Shown one piece after another: positions 62,733 through 64,000 of a DNA stretch of 64,000 bases (position 1 is the stretch's first letter; each line of letters begins with the position of its first letter). A program made the translations under genes and the position numbers. The notes beneath the pieces are model-generated. The model did not search any database. It was not told the DNA's origin and saw nothing but the letters and a program-made list of their open reading frames with translations. The DNA lies in the NCBI GenBank assembly GCA_035635855.1, contig DASQAF010000034.1, forward strand, positions 186,001 to 250,000, read 5' to 3'. This DNA comes from UBA11740 sp035635855 (GTDB lineage Bacteria; Acidobacteriota; Blastocatellia; Pyrinomonadales; Pyrinomonadaceae).

Positions 62733-63390
62733 AGGCCGAAGGCCTCAAATAATTCAGCCCAGGGTAACACCCTGGGATAGAATTGCCGCTTTCAATCCTA
62801 CCCTGAAAGGGTAAAACAAATCACGAGGTACCATGTCGCAATCTCTTTCAAAGATATGGACCCACCTGATCTTTTCTACAAAGGATCGTTATCCGTTCCT
62901 CTCGGACCAACGTACGCGCGAAGAGTTTCATGCCTACTTAGCAGGCATTCTTCGCAAACATGACTGTCCGACTCTGCAAGTCGGTGGCGTCATCGATCAC
63001 ATTCACGCGTTGTTCGTGCTGTCGAAGAATTGCTCGATCGCCCAAGTCGTTTATGAGGTCAAGCGGAGTTCGTCCAAATGGATCAAGACGAAGGGGCAGA
63101 TCTATAAGAAGTTTTACTGGCAGAGCGGCTACGGAGCTTTTTCTGTTAGCCAGTCAGATGTCGAGCAGGTGCGCCGTTACATCCTTAAGCAGGAACAGCA
63201 TCACCACAGGGTCACGTTTCAGGATGAGTTTCGTGAATTCTTGCGCCGATACGACGTGGAATATGACGAGCGATACGTTTGGGATTGATCGCTGACTTGG
63301 GTTTGTTCGACCCTTTCAGGGTACAGGTTCTTGGCGGCCGAATTACCCAGGGTGTTTACCCTGGGCTGAATTGTGACACGCCTTCGGCGT
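62733..63390. mobile_element. IS200-like element with mirrored palindrome ends
   Basis: Left end (62733-62813): AGGCC-GAA-GGCCT, then ATTCAGCCCAGGGT-AAC-ACCCTGGG, then TACCCT-GAA-AGGGTA. Right end (63310-63390): ACCCTTTCAGGGTA, CCCAGGGT-GTTT-ACCCTGGGCTGAAT, ACGCC-TTC-GGCGT. The right end is nearly the reverse complement of the left. The transposase lies between. The right end truncates a MaoC-like gene. Confidence 0.8.
62833..63288 (+). CDS. tnpA: IS200/IS605-like Y1 transposase (TnpA)
   Basis: This 151-residue protein carries the HUH motif as IDHIHALFVL, and the catalytic Tyr candidate in VRRYILKQEQHHH. It starts with WTHLIFSTKDRYPFL, the IS200 TnpA pattern. Acts on hairpin ends of ssDNA. 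Full-length. No orfB (TnpB) partner is present. Confidence 0.9.
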   Translation: MSQSLSKIWTHLIFSTKDRYPFLSDQRTREEFHAYLAGILRKHDCPTLQVGGVIDHIHALFVLSKNCSIAQVVYEVKRSSSKWIKTKGQIYKKFYWQSGYGAFSVSQSDVEQVRRYILKQEQHHHRVTFQDEFREFLRRYDVEYDERYVWD

Positions 63391-63558
63391 ATACCAATCC
63401 CTTGGGACCGTAGCCGTCAGCAGACCATTAACCATCAAACGTCCCTGTTCGTCCGGCGTGACGTGATGCACGCCCTGGTCGCCTGAAACTTTATTGAAGA
63501 GCCGAATATCGTCCGCGCTGAACGTTCGCTCCCAGGAAATAATGTCACCAACTTTCAT
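63391..63558 (-). pseudogene. Truncated MaoC-like dehydratase N-terminus
   Basis: The frame starts with MKVGDIISWERTFSADDIRLFNKVSGDQ and reaches VNGLLTAT before running into the transposase element (about 63390), where it continues with element-derived residues. The C-terminal half is missing and is not visible on the far side of the element. A remnant of a MaoC-domain hydratase. Start ATG 63558 (frame open to 63573). Confidence 0.7.
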
Positions 63559-63582
63559 TGTGGCGCCGATCACGACCTCAAT

Positions 63583-64000
63583 CTAGAGGTGCAGAACAAT
63601 CCTGGCGATCGAGAAATAAATGATCAAACCGGTGGCGTCCACCAGGGTGGTAATCAACGGGGCCGAAAGCACGGCCGGATCGACACCAAAACGTTCGGCC
63701 ACAATTGGGATCAAAGAGCCAACCGTGGTTGACCAGGTGCAAATTACCAGTACCGTAATCGCGACGGTAAAAGCCATTGGAACGTGCTGGCCCCACAGCA
63801 GAGTTCGGAAAAACGCCACTGTTCCGACGAGCACGCCGATCATCACGCCGATGCTCATCTCTCGTGCCAGGACCCGCCCGAACTGTCTCAAGCGAATCTC
63901 GCCCAGCGCGATGCTGCGAATGATCGTCGTCACGGTTTGCGACCCGGCATTTCCACCCGTGCCGATCAAGAGCGGAATGAAGAAAGAAAGCGCAACCACC
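63583..64000 (-). CDS. MgtE-type magnesium transporter, C-terminal part (cut by window end)
   Basis: The visible 138 residues are the membrane domain of MgtE: LIGTGGNAGSQTVTTIIRSIALGEI and PLITTLVDATGLIIYFSIARIVL are conserved helix motifs (the latter in the pore). The N-terminal CBS-domain part lies beyond position 64000. The stop is 24 bases before the MaoC remnant start on the same strand. Confidence 0.88.
   Translation of the reverse strand, partial: VVALSFFIPLLIGTGGNAGSQTVTTIIRSIALGEIRLRQFGRVLAREMSIGVMIGVLVGTVAFFRTLLWGQHVPMAFTVAITVLVICTWSTTVGSLIPIVAERFGVDPAVLSAPLITTLVDATGLIIYFSIARIVLHL

Overview
This looks like a chromosomal segment of an aerobic, Gram-negative-type soil or sediment bacterium. 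I infer Acidobacteriota, class Blastocatellia. The reasons are a linked alternative complex III and caa3-oxidase locus, secreted S8 peptidases (one ending in a GVILGDG-type repeat), Asn/Met-rich lipoproteins in a metal-resistance cluster, and short intergenic spacers filled with hairpin repeats. No rRNA or tRNA gene was recognised. The taxonomic call is an inference and has not been tested by any search.

Layout. 0.6-8.4 kb: secreted subtilase, GNAT acetyltransferase, GGDEF-EAL c-di-GMP enzyme, and a two-gene minus-strand unit with a Ca-binding-like secreted protein. 8.6-12.7 kb: two GT-C type membrane glycosyltransferases and a receiver/HATPase protein. 13.0-16.2 kb: two lysophospholipid acyltransferase-family proteins (LpxL/HtrB-like and DUF374) and an M20 PepT-like peptidase. 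16.4-20.5 kb: a mostly housekeeping operon (VOC protein, zeta-toxin-like ATPase with a small partner, era, prmA, rsmE, small protein). 20.6-24.8 kb: second S8 peptidase, coiled-coil zinc-ribbon protein with a strong terminator, and small membrane or secreted proteins. 25.0-38.9 kb: one respiratory locus, actABCDEF, a single-TM protein, SCO1/SenC, then cytochrome oxidase subunits II-I-III-IV. 38.9-43.3 kb: zinc-ribbon membrane protein, 2Fe-2S protein, EamA permease, transglutaminase-like protein, and a REP-associated tyrosine transposase (RAYT) bracketed by inverted copies of a REP-like palindrome. 43.3-45.2 kb: GTP-dependent PEP carboxykinase. 45.4-46.9 kb: two neighbouring genes, each read through an in-frame UGA at a catalytic-Cys-type position and each with a bSECIS-like hairpin just downstream (a peroxiredoxin and a GrdB/PrdB-like protein). 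46.9-62.7 kb: a copper/silver-resistance region with Cys-rich and Met-rich secreted proteins, a CusA-CusC-CusB type efflux system, a Met-rich outer-membrane-like protein, a small lipoprotein and a CopA-type ATPase. 62.7-64.0 kb: an IS200-like transposase between mirrored palindrome arrays, next to a truncated MaoC-like gene and the end of an MgtE transporter that runs off the window.

How it works together. ACIII oxidises quinol and would pass electrons, directly or through cytochrome c, to the caa3-type oxidase. SCO1 would load CuA, so aerobic copper respiration sits beside a dedicated copper-detoxification region.

Most notable. (1) The selenoprotein pair at 45.4-46.9 kb. (2) Several families of hairpin or tandem repeats fill the intergenic gaps and have entered coding sequence: the ActE and SCO1 signal peptides each contain three copies of a heptanucleotide, and both C-termini are written by the same dispersed palindrome. 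(3) Two different HUH/Y1 transposases each sit between mirrored palindromes.
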